Position numbers and translations under genes: made by a program
From: Bartonella bacilliformis Ver097
Lineage (GTDB): Bacteria > Pseudomonadota > Alphaproteobacteria > Rhizobiales > Rhizobiaceae
Assembly (NCBI RefSeq): GCF_000709795.1
Contig: NZ_KL503802.1
Location: 1-64,000, forward strand
DNA length: 64,000 nt
Direction: 5' to 3'
In this document: in pieces, positions 48,778 to 59,761 of the stretch
Layout of the letters: every line of letters starts with the position of its first letter
How positions within the stretch are numbered: the first letter of the stretch is position 1
Notes under the pieces: model-generated
Told to the model about the DNA's origin: nothing
The model's database searches: none
What the model saw: only the letters and a program-made list of their open reading frames with translations

Positions 48778-50205
48778 CTACCGCTTAAGCTTATATCCTA
48801 CCACCAAAAGCAAACACCATATAGGAATGATGATAACTGCCAAACTCATGTCAGGTATTGGTACAGGAAGGTAAGAGTCAAGAGGGAATGCTTCTATTCC
48901 TATCATATGACAGAATCGAGTCATTAATCCATCTTGTCCAAAGCCACTGATAAACATAACGCAAAATAATATGGCAAGGAAGAAAAGACAGAGATAATTA
49001 GCATAAGGATATAAACCAAATGGATAAACAAACTTATCCTTTTTGTCTTTATGAGCTTTCCTAAATTTCAAATGAACAATAACAATAAGAGCCCACGTCA
49101 TAGCTGCTGCTGTAGTTGACATAGCCATGACACGCGCAAAAACATTATCGGGCATTAAAGAATTAACAATGATAATTGTCGCAGTACAAAGTGACGAAAA
49201 AAGAACAGCGACATAAGGAACACGAGCACTACTCAATTTACCAAAAATACTTGGCGCATTTTTTTGTACCGCTAAACTGTAAAGCATACGACCATTCGAA
49301 TAAAGACCACTATTGTAAACTGAAATAGCAGCCATAATTACCACAAAATTCAAAATATGGCCAGCTGCAGGAATGCCTACGCTTTCAAAAATAGTGACAA
49401 AAGGACTTTTCTCTTTTCCAATCATATTCCACGGCATTATCATCATAATAATACCGATAGAGCCAACATAAAAAAACATAACCTGTTGCATAATTTTACG
49501 AATAGCAGTGGGTATTGTTTTTTCTGGTTCCATTGCCTCTCCAGCAGCTACACCAACAAGCTCAGTTCCACAAAAAGCAAACATGATCACAGAAGTCGCC
49601 AATAAAACTCCTGTTGCTCCATAAGGGAAAAAACCGCCATGATCCCAGAGATGTTGGATACTCGCTTGCCCCCCATTCATCCCTGTGAGAACAAGGAAAA
49701 TTCCAAAAATAATCATACCAATAACAGCTAATACTTTGATCAAAGCTAAACCATACTCAAATTCTCCATACAGGCGAACATCAATAAGATTGAGCAATGT
49801 AACAAGCGCAAGAACAATAAGAGATGTTTTCCAGTGATCGATCATAATCCAATAATCAAGATAAAGTCCAATAACTGTTATTTGAACCATGCTCGCAAGA
49901 ACATAAAGAAACCAATAATTCCAACCCGCTATAAAACCAGCTAAATTCCCCCAATATTTATAAGCAAAGTGACTAAAAGCACCTGAAACTGGCTCTTCGG
50001 CTAACATTTCTCCAAGCATCCGCATAATAAAATAGATAATCAGCCCACCCAAAGCATAAGCAAGAATAGTTGAAGGTCCTGCTAATTGAATAGCTTCTGT
50101 TGATCCATAAAAAAGCCCTGTTCCAATGACGCCTCCCAAAGCAATCATTTGAACATGACGATCTTTAAGGCTACGCTTCAATTCGTTGTTTTTTACCTCA
50201 GACAT
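48778..50205 (-). CDS. Amino-acid permease, APC superfamily (copy 1)
   Basis: 475 residues with about 12 membrane helices. The family signature MIALGGVIGTGLFYGSTEAI lies at residues about 19-38, with the consensus GEMLAEEPVSGAFSHFAYKY soon after. It imports one or more amino acids with protons across the inner membrane; the substrate cannot be told. It is about 80 percent identical by eye to the permease at 52749-54176, with one 155-bp stretch identical at DNA level. bioY lies about 620 bp upstream. Confidence 0.92.
   Translation of the reverse strand: MSEVKNNELKRSLKDRHVQMIALGGVIGTGLFYGSTEAIQLAGPSTILAYALGGLIIYFIMRMLGEMLAEEPVSGAFSHFAYKYWGNLAGFIAGWNYWFLYVLASMVQITVIGLYLDYWIMIDHWKTSLIVLALVTLLNLIDVRLYGEFEYGLALIKVLAVIGMIIFGIFLVLTGMNGGQASIQHLWDHGGFFPYGATGVLLATSVIMFAFCGTELVGVAAGEAMEPEKTIPTAIRKIMQQVMFFYVGSIGIIMMIMPWNMIGKEKSPFVTIFESVGIPAAGHILNFVVIMAAISVYNSGLYSNGRMLYSLAVQKNAPSIFGKLSSARVPYVAVLFSSLCTATIIIVNSLMPDNVFARVMAMSTTAAAMTWALIVIVHLKFRKAHKDKKDKFVYPFGLYPYANYLCLFFLAILFCVMFISGFGQDGLMTRFCHMIGIEAFPLDSYLPVPIPDMSLAVIIIPIWCLLLVVGYKLKR
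49579..49733. repeat. 155-bp segment identical to 53550-53704
   Basis: Exact direct repeat within the two permease genes, about 3.97 kb apart, bounded on both sides by diverged sequence. This pattern indicates recent gene conversion or strong local constraint between the paralogues. Confidence 0.85.
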
Positions 50206-50821
50206 TGTTCCTCACCATCATTACGTAATCGACCTTTATAAAAAAAGGTATTTATGTATTTTTATAAAAAATAAAAATTAATTTATTTTTCTATCGTTAT
50301 GCAACTCGTTTATTTGAATGCGTCATATGAATTAATTTACTCAAATAATGGAAATAAATATAATTTTGTCCTCTATTTCAATTTATGACGTTTATCTTTG
50401 TTACACTAACAAAACATCATTCACCGATACTTCACGCTTCATAAACACGTTATGTTGAACTAAAATAGTTTTTGTTACAATATCGGATAATCTCTTTACA
50501 GACAGATATTTAGGAATTCAACCAATTTATACACAGCTTTATGCCACTAAATTCCCTCATTAAAAGGTCACGACACAAAAATAAAAGGTATTTCCATTAA
50601 TTTACTCAATTATATTTTTTGCTTTTTTAGCGTTTTTCAATATTTTCATAAAAAATTTGATAACATTACAGCATTGTTCCTAAGAATAATGACTCTAATA
50701 ATTATACTCCCTTTATTCAGCATCTTCTCTTCTTTGTTAGATACAGAAAAAGAAAGTAATTATTGCTCAATAATGATCTACCTTTCTCTTTTTGTTTCTC
50801 AAAATCCTGTATGAGTACCAA
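50206..50821. other. Intergenic region between the permease and bioY
   Basis: About 615 bp, very AT-rich. No gene, riboswitch or BirA-type operator recognised. It should contain the permease promoter. Confidence 0.45.
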
Positions 50822-51376
50822 TTATCTGTTTTTGGGAAAAATGAGAGGGATAGTTTTCTTAACGGTAAGTGCTATAGAGGAAACAATCAACACTTTTAAA
50901 AAATCGCCAACTATAAAACCTAATGATCCTACTAAAGCAGTAAATAAAGGAATTTGAGTGATATAAGCAACCCACGGTATGCCAAAAAGATATACAATTC
51001 CAATACCGCCCATAGCATTTATCAAAACTAGTGTCACAAAATTGAGCCTCTGCCAAAATAACTCAACCATACAACCAACAAAAAATGCAGCAAATGGGTA
51101 ACCTATCATATAACCACCACCAGCTCCTAAAAAGGCACCAACACCCCCGCGACCACCAGCTAATAGAGGAAGGCCAATGGCAACAAGAAAAAGAAAAAGC
51201 GCTGATGCTAAAGCTCCCCTCTTCGCTCCTAATATAGATCCTGCCAACATCGACCCCATAGACTGAGCGGTAATCGGAACTCCAACCAAAAAAGGGAGAA
51301 GAATAGGCGGGAAAAGACCTAAAGCTGCGTAGATGGCAGCAAATAAAGCAATATAAATTAGATCTTTTGTACTCAT
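50822..51376 (-). CDS. bioY: Biotin transporter substrate-binding component BioY
   Basis: 184 residues, six predicted membrane helices. Typical BioY stretches: FPPILLPFLVGVPITAQSMG near the N-terminus, the glycine-rich GGRGGVGAFLGAGGGYMIGY in the middle, and a C-terminal region with LIVSSIALTVKKTI. S-component of an energy-coupling-factor importer; binds biotin in the membrane. Last gene of bioM-bioN-bioY, overlapping bioN by 4 bp. Confidence 0.94.
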   Translation of the reverse strand: MSTKDLIYIALFAAIYAALGLFPPILLPFLVGVPITAQSMGSMLAGSILGAKRGALASALFLFLVAIGLPLLAGGRGGVGAFLGAGGGYMIGYPFAAFFVGCMVELFWQRLNFVTLVLINAMGGIGIVYLFGIPWVAYITQIPLFTALVGSLGFIVGDFLKVLIVSSIALTVKKTIPLIFPKNR

Positions 51377-52026
51377 TCAATTATTCCTTCTGTATCAGAA
51401 TTTTTGTTATCATTCGATAGCTTATCAATATCACTGTCATAAGAACGCGCATCTAATGCCTCAGCAACTTCCGAGGCCATCTTTATTGTGCGTATAATTA
51501 AAGGCATAGAAAGAGCTATAATATTTGTATCAAGCCCTCGTGCTTTCTGTGCTTCACGTATTTCACTAAATTTTTCGCTAACAACAGGAATAAACCTAAT
51601 CGCCATGGACAAAACCATACCCAATTTTGATGGATTAACACCACAGTACTGAAAAGGTCGAAGCCCTGTTTCAATTGAGTGCACCATATCTGAAACTTTG
51701 GTTGTTAACGAAACAAGCGATGCTAAAGAAATGAGAAGTATAAAACGCGATATAATCCAAAATCCCGTAAGCCAATTATCAAAAATAGCTTGAAAAACAA
51801 ATACCAGAACTAAAAATGGGCATACTGGTTTAATCTGCTTTACCACATGATGAAAAGGGATCTCAGCCATTCTATACAATAAGACAACGAACAGTAAAAA
51901 TAGTAGAAGAACAGATATTGACGAAATCCAAAATATACTGGCTCCACACAGAGTAAGAAATATTAGCTTAACTCCTGGCCGCAACTTATGAATCAATGTA
52001 TCCTTTGGGAGATATAAACCAATCAT
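51373..52026 (-). CDS. bioN: Energy-coupling factor transmembrane protein BioN (EcfT)
   Basis: 217 residues, four to five membrane helices. The two cytoplasmic coupling motifs of EcfT proteins are visible near the C-terminus as EAQKARG and EALDARS, which dock to the ATPase. It overlaps bioM and bioY by 4 bp each (ATGA), so the three are co-translated. Confidence 0.94.
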   Translation of the reverse strand: MIGLYLPKDTLIHKLRPGVKLIFLTLCGASIFWISSISVLLLFLLFVVLLYRMAEIPFHHVVKQIKPVCPFLVLVFVFQAIFDNWLTGFWIISRFILLISLASLVSLTTKVSDMVHSIETGLRPFQYCGVNPSKLGMVLSMAIRFIPVVSEKFSEIREAQKARGLDTNIIALSMPLIIRTIKMASEVAEALDARSYDSDIDKLSNDNKNSDTEGIIE

Positions 52027-52703
52027 GTCATTCTTGTTACATATTCTTTGATAGCAACTGTAGGTATATCATCAACAACTATCTCTCCCTTATCAAAAAC
52101 GAGAACTCTATCAAAATTTTCTAAAAATTCTAAATCATGCGAGACGACAATTGCTTGTTGCGGTAATTCTTCTATAACTTGCGCAATTCGGCGTTTATTA
52201 CGTAAATCAAGTAATGTCGTTGGCTCATCAAAAATAATATAATCTGGTTTCATTGCTACCACACCCGAAATAGCAATTAATTGTTTTTGTCCACCACTTA
52301 ATAAATGAACAGCATGATCTTTGAACGCTTGGAGATCATAACGCTGTAAAATTTCATCAACACGCTCTCTAATTTTATCTTTGCTCAGTTTTAAATTTTT
52401 GAGACCAAAAGATAAATCTTCTTCTACCAATGGTAGTATAATTTGATTATCAGGATTTTGAAACACAAATCCCACTTTACGTCTTATAGCCTTTGCGTCA
52501 TGCTTTGTATCAAGCCCATCAACACTTACAGAACCATTTGATGGTAGTTGTAAACCATTAATAAGACGAACAAATGTACTCTTTCCAGACCCATTCGCAC
52601 CAACAATAGCAACTCGTTTTTCAATAATTTGTACTGTAATATCTCTTAAAACGCACACATGATCAAAGACTTGTGTCACTTTATCAAATTTTATTATTCC
52701 CAA
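52023..52703 (-). CDS. bioM: Energy-coupling factor ATPase BioM
   Basis: 226 residues. Walker [11 protein letters not shown]-loop FQNPDNQI (characteristic of ECF ATPases), signature LSGGQKQ, Walker B YIIFDEPT, and the switch histidine in VVSHDLEF. Energises biotin uptake with BioN and BioY. First gene of the operon. Window content gives no sign of biotin synthesis genes, in line with dependence on uptake, though absence elsewhere is not shown. Confidence 0.95.
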   Translation of the reverse strand: MGIIKFDKVTQVFDHVCVLRDITVQIIEKRVAIVGANGSGKSTFVRLINGLQLPSNGSVSVDGLDTKHDAKAIRRKVGFVFQNPDNQIILPLVEEDLSFGLKNLKLSKDKIRERVDEILQRYDLQAFKDHAVHLLSGGQKQLIAISGVVAMKPDYIIFDEPTTLLDLRNKRRIAQVIEELPQQAIVVSHDLEFLENFDRVLVFDKGEIVVDDIPTVAIKEYVTRMT

Positions 52704-52748
52704 GATTTATTCCTATCAACCCATTTAAGTGCTCTTTTTAGAAATTAT

Positions 52749-54176
52749 CTATCGCTTAAACTTATATCCTACTATTAAAAGCAAACACCATATAGGAATG
52801 ATTATAACTGCCAAACTCATATCGGGCATCTGTACAGGAATATAAGAATCAATAGAAGGAACTTCTATTCCTACCATATGACTGAGTTGGATCATGAATC
52901 CATCTTGCCCAAAACCACTGATAAACATAATGCATACCAATAAAGCAAGAAAACAAAGGCAAAAGTAATTAGCATAAGGATATAAACCAAATGGATAAAT
53001 AAGCTTATCTTTTTTACTTTTATGCGCTTTTCGAAATTTCAGATGAACAATAACAATAAGAGCCCAAGTAATAACCGCCGCTGCAGTTGCAATAGTCATG
53101 ATACGCATAAAACTATTATCAGGCATAAGGCAATTAACAACAACAATCACTGCAGTACAAAGTGATGAAAAAAGAACGCCAACATAAGGAACACAAGCAC
53201 GATTCAATTTACTAAAAATACGTGGCGCATTTTTTTGTACCGCTAAACTGTAAAGCATACGACCATTCGAATAAATACCACTATTATAAACTGAAATGGC
53301 AGCCATAATTACCACAAAATTCAAAATATGACCGGCCGCAGGAATGCCTACAGCTTCAAAAATAGCAACAAAGGGACTCCCATTTTTTCCAATCATATTC
53401 CACGGAATTATCATCATAATAATACCAATAGAACCAATATAAAAAATTAAAACTCTCCACATAACTTTACGAATAGCAATAGGAATTTCTTTTTGCGGAT
53501 TCGATGTCTCTCCAGCAGCCACACCAATCAGCTCAGTTCCACCGAAAGAAAACATGATCACAGAAGTCGCCAATAAAACTCCTGTTGCTCCATAAGGGAA
53601 AAAACCGCCATGATCCCAGAGATGTTGGATACTCGCTTGCCCCCCATTCATCCCTGTGAGAACAAGGAAAATTCCAAAAATAATCATACCAATAACAGCT
53701 AATATTTTGATCAAAGCTAAACCATATTCAAATTCTCCATAAAAGCGAACATGAATAAGATTAACCAATGTAACCAAAATAAGAACAATGAAAGATGATT
53801 TCCAATGATCGATCATAATCCAATGATCAAGATAAAATCCGATAACTGTCAGTTCCGCCATACTAACAAGAATATAAAGAAACCAATAATTCCAACCCGC
53901 TATAAAACCAGCTAAGTTCCCCCAATATTTATAAGAAAAAAAACTGAAAGCACCTGAAACTGGTTCTTCAACCAACATTTCCCCAAGCATTCGCATAATA
54001 AAATAGATAATTATACCACCCAAAAGGTAAGCCAAAATAGTCGCAGGCCCCGCTAATTGAATAGCTTCTGTTGATCCATAAAAAAGCCCTGTTCCAATGA
54101 CGCCCCCTAAAGCAATCATCTGAATGTGACGACTTTTAAGGTCACGCTTCAATTCATCGTGTTTTACCTCAAACAT
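52749..54176 (-). CDS. Amino-acid permease, APC superfamily (copy 2)
   Basis: 475 residues from ATG 54176 (MFEVKHDELKRDLKSRHIQM), matching the start and length of copy 1; GAGGGGG lies 8 bases upstream. An upstream in-frame start at 54215 would add 13 residues and is rejected. The same signature (MIALGGVIGTGLFYGSTEAI) and helix layout as copy 1. Divergence is spread over loops and several helices (for example copy 1 VLASMVQITVIGLYLDYWI against ILVSMAELTVIGFYLDHWI), so the pair may have different amino-acid ranges. It lies 45 bp upstream of bioM, same strand, and could be co-transcribed with it. Confidence 0.92.
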   Translation of the reverse strand: MFEVKHDELKRDLKSRHIQMIALGGVIGTGLFYGSTEAIQLAGPATILAYLLGGIIIYFIMRMLGEMLVEEPVSGAFSFFSYKYWGNLAGFIAGWNYWFLYILVSMAELTVIGFYLDHWIMIDHWKSSFIVLILVTLVNLIHVRFYGEFEYGLALIKILAVIGMIIFGIFLVLTGMNGGQASIQHLWDHGGFFPYGATGVLLATSVIMFSFGGTELIGVAAGETSNPQKEIPIAIRKVMWRVLIFYIGSIGIIMMIIPWNMIGKNGSPFVAIFEAVGIPAAGHILNFVVIMAAISVYNSGIYSNGRMLYSLAVQKNAPRIFSKLNRACVPYVGVLFSSLCTAVIVVVNCLMPDNSFMRIMTIATAAAVITWALIVIVHLKFRKAHKSKKDKLIYPFGLYPYANYFCLCFLALLVCIMFISGFGQDGFMIQLSHMVGIEVPSIDSYIPVQMPDMSLAVIIIPIWCLLLIVGYKFKR

Positions 54177-54641
54177 CAATTTCCCCCTCATTTTTGTGTA
54201 CCAACCTTTACACAAAAGACACTTATGTATTTTTTAAAACACAGATAGTAATTTATTTTTTCACTATTTTGCAACTCATTTATTTGAATGCATTACAAAA
54301 ATTTAAAAGTAAAAAATTCATTCTTCTAAGTCTGCAAACCGCTCTACGAAAATATTTAAATTTCTAAACAGTGCATCCAAACTTTTTATTGATCAGTTAC
54401 TATACGCAAAAGCTCAATAATATACCTTTCTTCGCTTAGTTAACTTAATTTTGATTCTATTAAATCAATCGATTTTCATATGACATAATTTTTACTCACA
54501 AAAAAATACGCACAATTTGTTGCAAAACGTCTCTTTTCAATCTCCACCCCATAAAATCTCAAAAAATTGCATGCTTGCTTTTATACGTACTTTTAGCTAT
54601 TACCCTCACTCTAATTTCTATCTAATTAATTACAAACTTAT
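54177..54641. other. Intergenic region between the permease and tRNA-Thr
   Basis: 465 bp, AT-rich, no gene. It holds the promoters of the permease/biotin cluster and of the divergent tRNA; none assigned. Confidence 0.45.
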
Positions 54642-54717
54642 GCCGCATTAGCTCAGTCGGTAGAGCACATCATTCGTAATGATGGGGTCGCTGGTTCGAA
54701 TCCAGCATGCGGCACCA
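54642..54717 (+). tRNA. tRNA-Thr (CGT)
   Basis: 76 nt with CCA. Acceptor GCCGCAT pairs with ATGCGGC, discriminator A. Anticodon stem CATCA/TGATG, loop TTCGTAA, anticodon CGT (54675-54677) reading ACG. T-arm CTGGTTCGAATCCAG. Confidence 0.97.
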
Positions 54718-54894
54718 AAAACAGCCATAAAATTAATTCAATAAAATTTTAAATTGTAATTCTTTCCATTGCGAAATTTGTATTAGAAATTATTAGAAAC
54801 ATATCAAAAACGACATATTAAGTTACACCTTTCTCGCACTCAATAACCAATAACTCTTTTGCCAAAAAATTACCTCATATCCTTCTGTCTCTAA

Positions 54895-56036
54895 TCAATC
54901 TTTTAGATATCCATCATGAACGAGAATCTCATGTGTAATCTCTCTAATTGCGCACACGCCAATCAATGTCATATCTTTAGCAAAAAGATCAAACAAGTGA
55001 GTAACACCTTTCTCACCTGCAGCGGCAAGCGCATAAACAAAAGCGCGGCCAATCATAACGGCATTCGCCCCTTGTGCTACCATGCGCACAATATCAAGAC
55101 CAGAACGAACACTAGAATCAGCTAAAATAGCGATATCACCTTTTACAGCTTCAGCAATCATAGGTAAGGCTTGTGCAGTTGACAACACTCCATCAAGCTG
55201 GCGTTCACCATAATTAGACACCACAATCCCATCTGCACCAAATTTTACTGCCTCACGCGCATCTTGTGGATCAAGAATACCTTTCAAAATCATTCTTCCT
55301 TTCCAAAAGTCGCGTATCCATTGTAAATCAGACCAACCAATTAATGGATCAAAATTTGCATTAAGCCAACCAATATAATCTTCTCATTTGACTTTTCTCT
55401 GGAAATAAGTAGAAATATTTGCAAGATTATGCGGACGTCCCATAATACTAACGTTCCAAGCCCAATGCGGGTGAATCATAGCCTGTAAAACCACGTACTC
55501 TAGCATAAGGACCAGCCATCCCTGAGTGAGCATCACAATAACGCGCATCAGGAACTGGTATATCAACTGTAAAAACCAATGTACGCACGCCAGCTTCCCA
55601 AGAACGCTCCAACACATCACTCATGAATCCACGATCCTTTGAGAACATAAAGTTGAAACCAAAATGCATTTCCAACAGCTGCTTGCGCCTCTGAAATAGG
55701 GCAAACTGAAACTGAAGAGAGAGTGAACGGAATGCCTTTCGCAACGGCTGCACGCGCTACTTGTACTTCATCACGACGCGCATACATACCCGTTAACCCA
55801 ACAGGAGCAAGCACCACCGGCATATCAAGAATTTGATCAAAAATCTTTGTTGAAAGATCAACCTCACCAATCTGACTCAAAATTCGCTAACGCAATGTCA
55901 GTTTACAAAGATCTGTATAATTACGCCGCATTATCTCTTCGGCATAAGCATCACCATCAATATAATGAAATAAGAAAGGAGGTAATCGACGTTTTGCTAC
56001 TTTGCGATAATCAAATATTGAAGAAATAATTATCAC
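54895..56036 (-). pseudogene. lldD: L-lactate dehydrogenase (FMN-dependent), decayed
   Basis: A nearly full-length (about 380 codons) alpha-hydroxyacid dehydrogenase. It begins at GTG 56036 with [20 protein letters not shown], then [12 protein letters not shown] followed by an in-frame TAG where relatives have glutamine. It continues [20 protein letters not shown] and [16 protein letters not shown], shifts frame twice between about 55660 and 55450 (parts such as [20 protein letters not shown]), meets a TGA near 55383 in place of a tryptophan, and ends with the intact tail [14 protein letters not shown] ... [19 protein letters not shown] to 54895. Two stops and about two frameshifts abolish function. 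Decay looks recent, because the reading frames are otherwise well preserved. Confidence 0.9.
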
Positions 56037-56127
56037 GATACCATAACTTCATCGATGGATCAGGCTCAATGTTTCCTTTTCAGAAGAGAATTTGCACATG
56101 CCTTATCAAATTTTCGTATTTCTAAAT

Positions 56128-57231
56128 TTATTTAAAATGCTTGGACAATTTTAATCCCTGTGCTTGATAATGTGAACCAATATCATGACCATAAAGTACT
56201 GATGGCCTATTAAGCATATGTTCATACACCAAACGCCCAATAATTTGACCATGTTCTAAAATAAATGGAACTTCATGATTGCGAACTTCCAAAACTGCTC
56301 TTGCCCCTTTTCCACCTGCTTCTACATGCCCAAATCCTGGATCAAAAAAACCAGCATAATGCACTCTGAATTCACCAACCAAAGGATCAAATGGTGTCAT
56401 TTCAGCTGCATAAAGTGGAGGAACATGGATGGATTCCCGCGAAGCTAAAATATAAAACTCATCAGGATCAAGAACGAGTTCTTTTCGACCATAATCATAA
56501 AGAGGTTCCCAAAAATCTAAAACATCAGCAACAGCGCGTTTATCAACATCAATAACACTCGTATGACGTTTACCACGATAACCTACAAACCCATTTTCAT
56601 CTCCCTTTAAATTAATGGAGAGTGCAACACCTCCATCACTAATGTTGGGAACATCATCCGATATGAGTGTTTCATTTTTGTGCAAAGTGTACAATTCAAC
56701 TTCATTTAAACAACTTTGCCCCTTCCGAAATCGAAGTTGTGATAAACGCGAACCTGTACGGACCAAAATCGGAAATGTCCGTGGACTAATTTCAAGATAA
56801 AGTTGACCATGATAACCTGCACCAATTTTATCAAATTCCTGAGCATTATCAGTGATTATACGTGTAAAAATATCTAACCGTCCTGTCGAACTTTTAGGGT
56901 TCGCTACCGCAGAAAACATTTGTGGTAAAGCTAAACTTTCCAAAAGAGGAACAATATAAACACAACCCGTTTCTAAAACTGCTCCATCTCGCAAATCAAA
57001 CTCATGCAACTTTAATCGTTCAAGCTTATCAAAAACTTGTATATCGGGTCCTGGCATAAAGGAAGCACGTATACGATAGGCTTTATTTCCTAAACGTAAA
57101 TCAAGACTTGCGGGTTGTACTTGATCCGTATCAAACGTGCTTATAGATTGAAGAATACCATTATCAATTAAGGCTTTTATATCACTATCTGCAAGAATGC
57201 CACTTGTACGCACCATATATTTGTTTTCCAT
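56128..57231 (-). CDS. 2'-Deoxycytidine 5'-triphosphate deaminase family protein, two-domain form
   Basis: 367 residues, about twice the usual Dcd length. The N-terminal half has the trimeric dUTPase-like pattern (VQPASLDLRLGNKAYRI, ANPKSSTGRLDIFTR, AGYHGQLYLEISPRTFPI, SRLSQLRFRKG) and the C-terminal half repeats it (FRVHYAGFFDPGFGHVEAGG, AVLEVRNHEVPFILEHGQII). It is the alphaproteobacterial form annotated as dCTP deaminase, feeding dUTP to thymidylate synthesis. Which half is catalytic I cannot tell. Confidence 0.85.
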   Translation of the reverse strand: MENKYMVRTSGILADSDIKALIDNGILQSISTFDTDQVQPASLDLRLGNKAYRIRASFMPGPDIQVFDKLERLKLHEFDLRDGAVLETGCVYIVPLLESLALPQMFSAVANPKSSTGRLDIFTRIITDNAQEFDKIGAGYHGQLYLEISPRTFPILVRTGSRLSQLRFRKGQSCLNEVELYTLHKNETLISDDVPNISDGGVALSINLKGDENGFVGYRGKRHTSVIDVDKRAVADVLDFWEPLYDYGRKELVLDPDEFYILASRESIHVPPLYAAEMTPFDPLVGEFRVHYAGFFDPGFGHVEAGGKGARAVLEVRNHEVPFILEHGQIIGRLVYEHMLNRPSVLYGHDIGSHYQAQGLKLSKHFK

Positions 57232-57526
57232 TTTTCTTGACTGCTTTTTGACCTAAATCATAATTGGTCTAAATTGTTTTAAAGACAATAAATAATTTAA
57301 TTTATCTTTTTCTAATTTAACTAACTGGTTTGCAACCATAATTAATGATTTAAGTAAAGAACTACATGATAAGAGAAGGACTAATTGTGAGCAACTTTTT
57401 CTATTGGAAATAAATTAAATTCATTTCAAACATACTGTTTCCAACTACTTTTGCGTATTCAGCGAATATTATTATCTTTTTCCAAAGTTTCTATACAAAA
57501 AAAGTAAAATCTGTTAAAATTTATTT

Positions 57527-59365
57527 ATGATTATACGCCATCTTAGCGAAAATATTATTAATCAAATTTCCGCTGGGGAAGTAATTGAGCGGCCAGCTAA
57601 TGTTATCAAAGAACTTGTTGAAAATGCTATTGATGCGCAAGCAACCCGAATCGAAATTTCCATAGTAAACGGTGGAAAAAATTTTATAAGAGTCAGTGAT
57701 AATGGCTGTGGCATTCCAGAAGATCAATTGATTTTAGCCGTTTCTCGCCATTGTACATCTAAAATTGTCGATGACATAAGCAATATCTGCTTTCTTGGTT
57801 TTCGAGGAGAAGCTCTCCCCTCTATTGGTTCTGTTGCCAAACTTAAGCTAACCTCACGAACGCAAGATGCTGATAATGCTAGTGAAATTAGCATTATAGC
57901 AGGAAAAATTAAAAGACCAAAACCCGCTGCTGCTAATCCTGGAACTATTGTTGAAGTTCGTGATCTTTTTTTTGTTACACCAGCACGATTAAAGTTTATG
58001 AAAACAGATCGTGCTGAAACAAATGCGATCACGGATATGATTAAACGAATTGCTATCGCATTTCCACATATTCGCTTTTCTCTTTCTAGCACAGATCGAA
58101 TGCTCATGGAATTTCCTGCTACAGAAAACAACACTCAAGGGCAATTGCAACGTATTACACAGATCATGGGAAAAGAATTTGCACCCAATAGTATAGCACT
58201 TAATGCTGAACGCGAATCCGTTCGTTTAACTGGTTTTACCTGCTTACCATCTTTCAATCGCAGCAATAGTCTGCACCAATTTGCTTATGTTAACGGACGC
58301 CCAGTACGTGATAAATTGCTATGGGGAGCAATTCGAGGAGCCTATGCTGATTCTATCGCCCGGGATCGTCATGCTGTCTCTATTCTTTTTATTGATTTGC
58401 CGCCTGCCGATGTAGATGTCAATGTGCACCCAACGAAAGCTGATGTGCGATTTCGTGATCCAGGTTTAATTCGCGGCTTAATTATTGGAGCAATCCATGA
58501 GGCTTTGCATCAAGCTGGTGTTCGTCATACCTCAACACACTCTGAATCAGCGCTGACAGCATTTCAAATACATCCATTAGAAAATTTAAAGAGTACTCAA
58601 AGGCCTTTTTCTTATACCTCACAACCATATCATAATAGGCTATCAACAACCACATCAATGCTTCAAAACCCCTTAAATGACTCTATTGATTTAAGAGAAG
58701 ATACTGTTCCTATGATGGAATGCTTAAGCGCACCAAGTGGTGATACACGGGCAACAACCCACACTTCTCCAACAGAAGAATTACACTATCCACTAGGTGC
58801 TGCAAAAGCACAAATTCATAAAAACTACATTATTGCTCAAACCCAAGATAGCCTAATCATTGTTGATCAGCATGCAGCACATGAAAGATTGATCTATGAA
58901 GCACTTAAAAACGCGCTTTATTCCAAACCACTCTCTTCACAATTATTGCTTATTCCTGAAATTGTGGAACTTTCTGAAGAAGATGCAGCATGTCTTTTAA
59001 CACACAAAGATTCTTTGCAAAAATTTGGTCTAGGAATTGAACCATTTGGGCCTGGTGCAATCCTTGTGCGTGAAACACCTGCTATATTAGGAGAAATAAA
59101 CGCACAAGCTCTTATTAAAGACCTTGCTGACGAAGCAGCTGAATATGATACAATAAGTAATTTAAAGGCAATGCTTGATTATGTTGCAGCAACTATGGCT
59201 TGCCATAGCTCAATACGTTCAGGGCGCCTCCTGCGTCCTGAAGATATGAACGCACTTTTACGACAAATAGAAGCAACACCCCATTCAAGTACATGCAATC
59301 ATGGCCGCCCTACTTATATTGAACTTAAACTTGCTGATATAGAGCGCCTTTTTGGTAGAACATAA
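57527..59365 (+). CDS. mutL: DNA mismatch repair protein MutL
   Basis: 612 residues. The N-terminal GHKL ATPase has [43 protein letters not shown] and [11 protein letters not shown]; a variable linker covers about 335-425; the C-terminal dimerisation domain contains [13 protein letters not shown], the DQHA(X)2E(X)4E metal motif of endonuclease-type MutL, plus [10 protein letters not shown] and [11 protein letters not shown]. It therefore probably nicks DNA itself, as expected in organisms lacking MutH. Confidence 0.97.
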   Translation: MIIRHLSENIINQISAGEVIERPANVIKELVENAIDAQATRIEISIVNGGKNFIRVSDNGCGIPEDQLILAVSRHCTSKIVDDISNICFLGFRGEALPSIGSVAKLKLTSRTQDADNASEISIIAGKIKRPKPAAANPGTIVEVRDLFFVTPARLKFMKTDRAETNAITDMIKRIAIAFPHIRFSLSSTDRMLMEFPATENNTQGQLQRITQIMGKEFAPNSIALNAERESVRLTGFTCLPSFNRSNSLHQFAYVNGRPVRDKLLWGAIRGAYADSIARDRHAVSILFIDLPPADVDVNVHPTKADVRFRDPGLIRGLIIGAIHEALHQAGVRHTSTHSESALTAFQIHPLENLKSTQRPFSYTSQPYHNRLSTTTSMLQNPLNDSIDLREDTVPMMECLSAPSGDTRATTHTSPTEELHYPLGAAKAQIHKNYIIAQTQDSLIIVDQHAAHERLIYEALKNALYSKPLSSQLLLIPEIVELSEEDAACLLTHKDSLQKFGLGIEPFGPGAILVRETPAILGEINAQALIKDLADEAAEYDTISNLKAMLDYVAATMACHSSIRSGRLLRPEDMNALLRQIEATPHSSTCNHGRPTYIELKLADIERLFGRT

Positions 59366-59486
59366 AACTTGATTAACTATTGTAACTGGGAAAAAATATT
59401 TTTAAATTCACTCTCAATTATATAAAGCGCCTTACGATACCTCTTAACATGATCTCTTTATAAAAAACAGAAAGGACATATAAAGG

Positions 59487-59720
59487 ATGTTTTCTAGTGA
59501 TGAACGTGAAGCAATAATTCATTATTCAAGTGGTGGATATGAAATTGTAAAATATGGAACGTACACTCTTTGTGCTGTCAGTGGACAAAAAATCCCTATA
59601 GATGATCTAAAATACTGGAACCATGAGCGACAAGAAGCATATGCCTGTTGTGAATTTTCTTATCAGCGTGAACTGGAATGCAATTCATATCTTCGCCAAT
59701 TGTTAAATATGAAAAAATAA
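59487..59720 (+). CDS. DUF2093 family protein
   Basis: 77 residues with the family hallmark of small alphaproteobacterial proteins placed near lpxK: IHYSSGGYEIVKYGTYTLCA followed by VSGQKIPIDDLKYWNHERQE and AYACCEFS. Three cysteines (one at CAVSG, two in ACCEF) hint at metal binding. AAAGGA upstream. Convergent with lpxK. No function is known. Confidence 0.88.
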   Translation: MFSSDEREAIIHYSSGGYEIVKYGTYTLCAVSGQKIPIDDLKYWNHERQEAYACCEFSYQRELECNSYLRQLLNMKK

Positions 59721-59761
59721 CCCTTTGATCCTCCATAACACTAAGAAGAATTTTTAACAGA

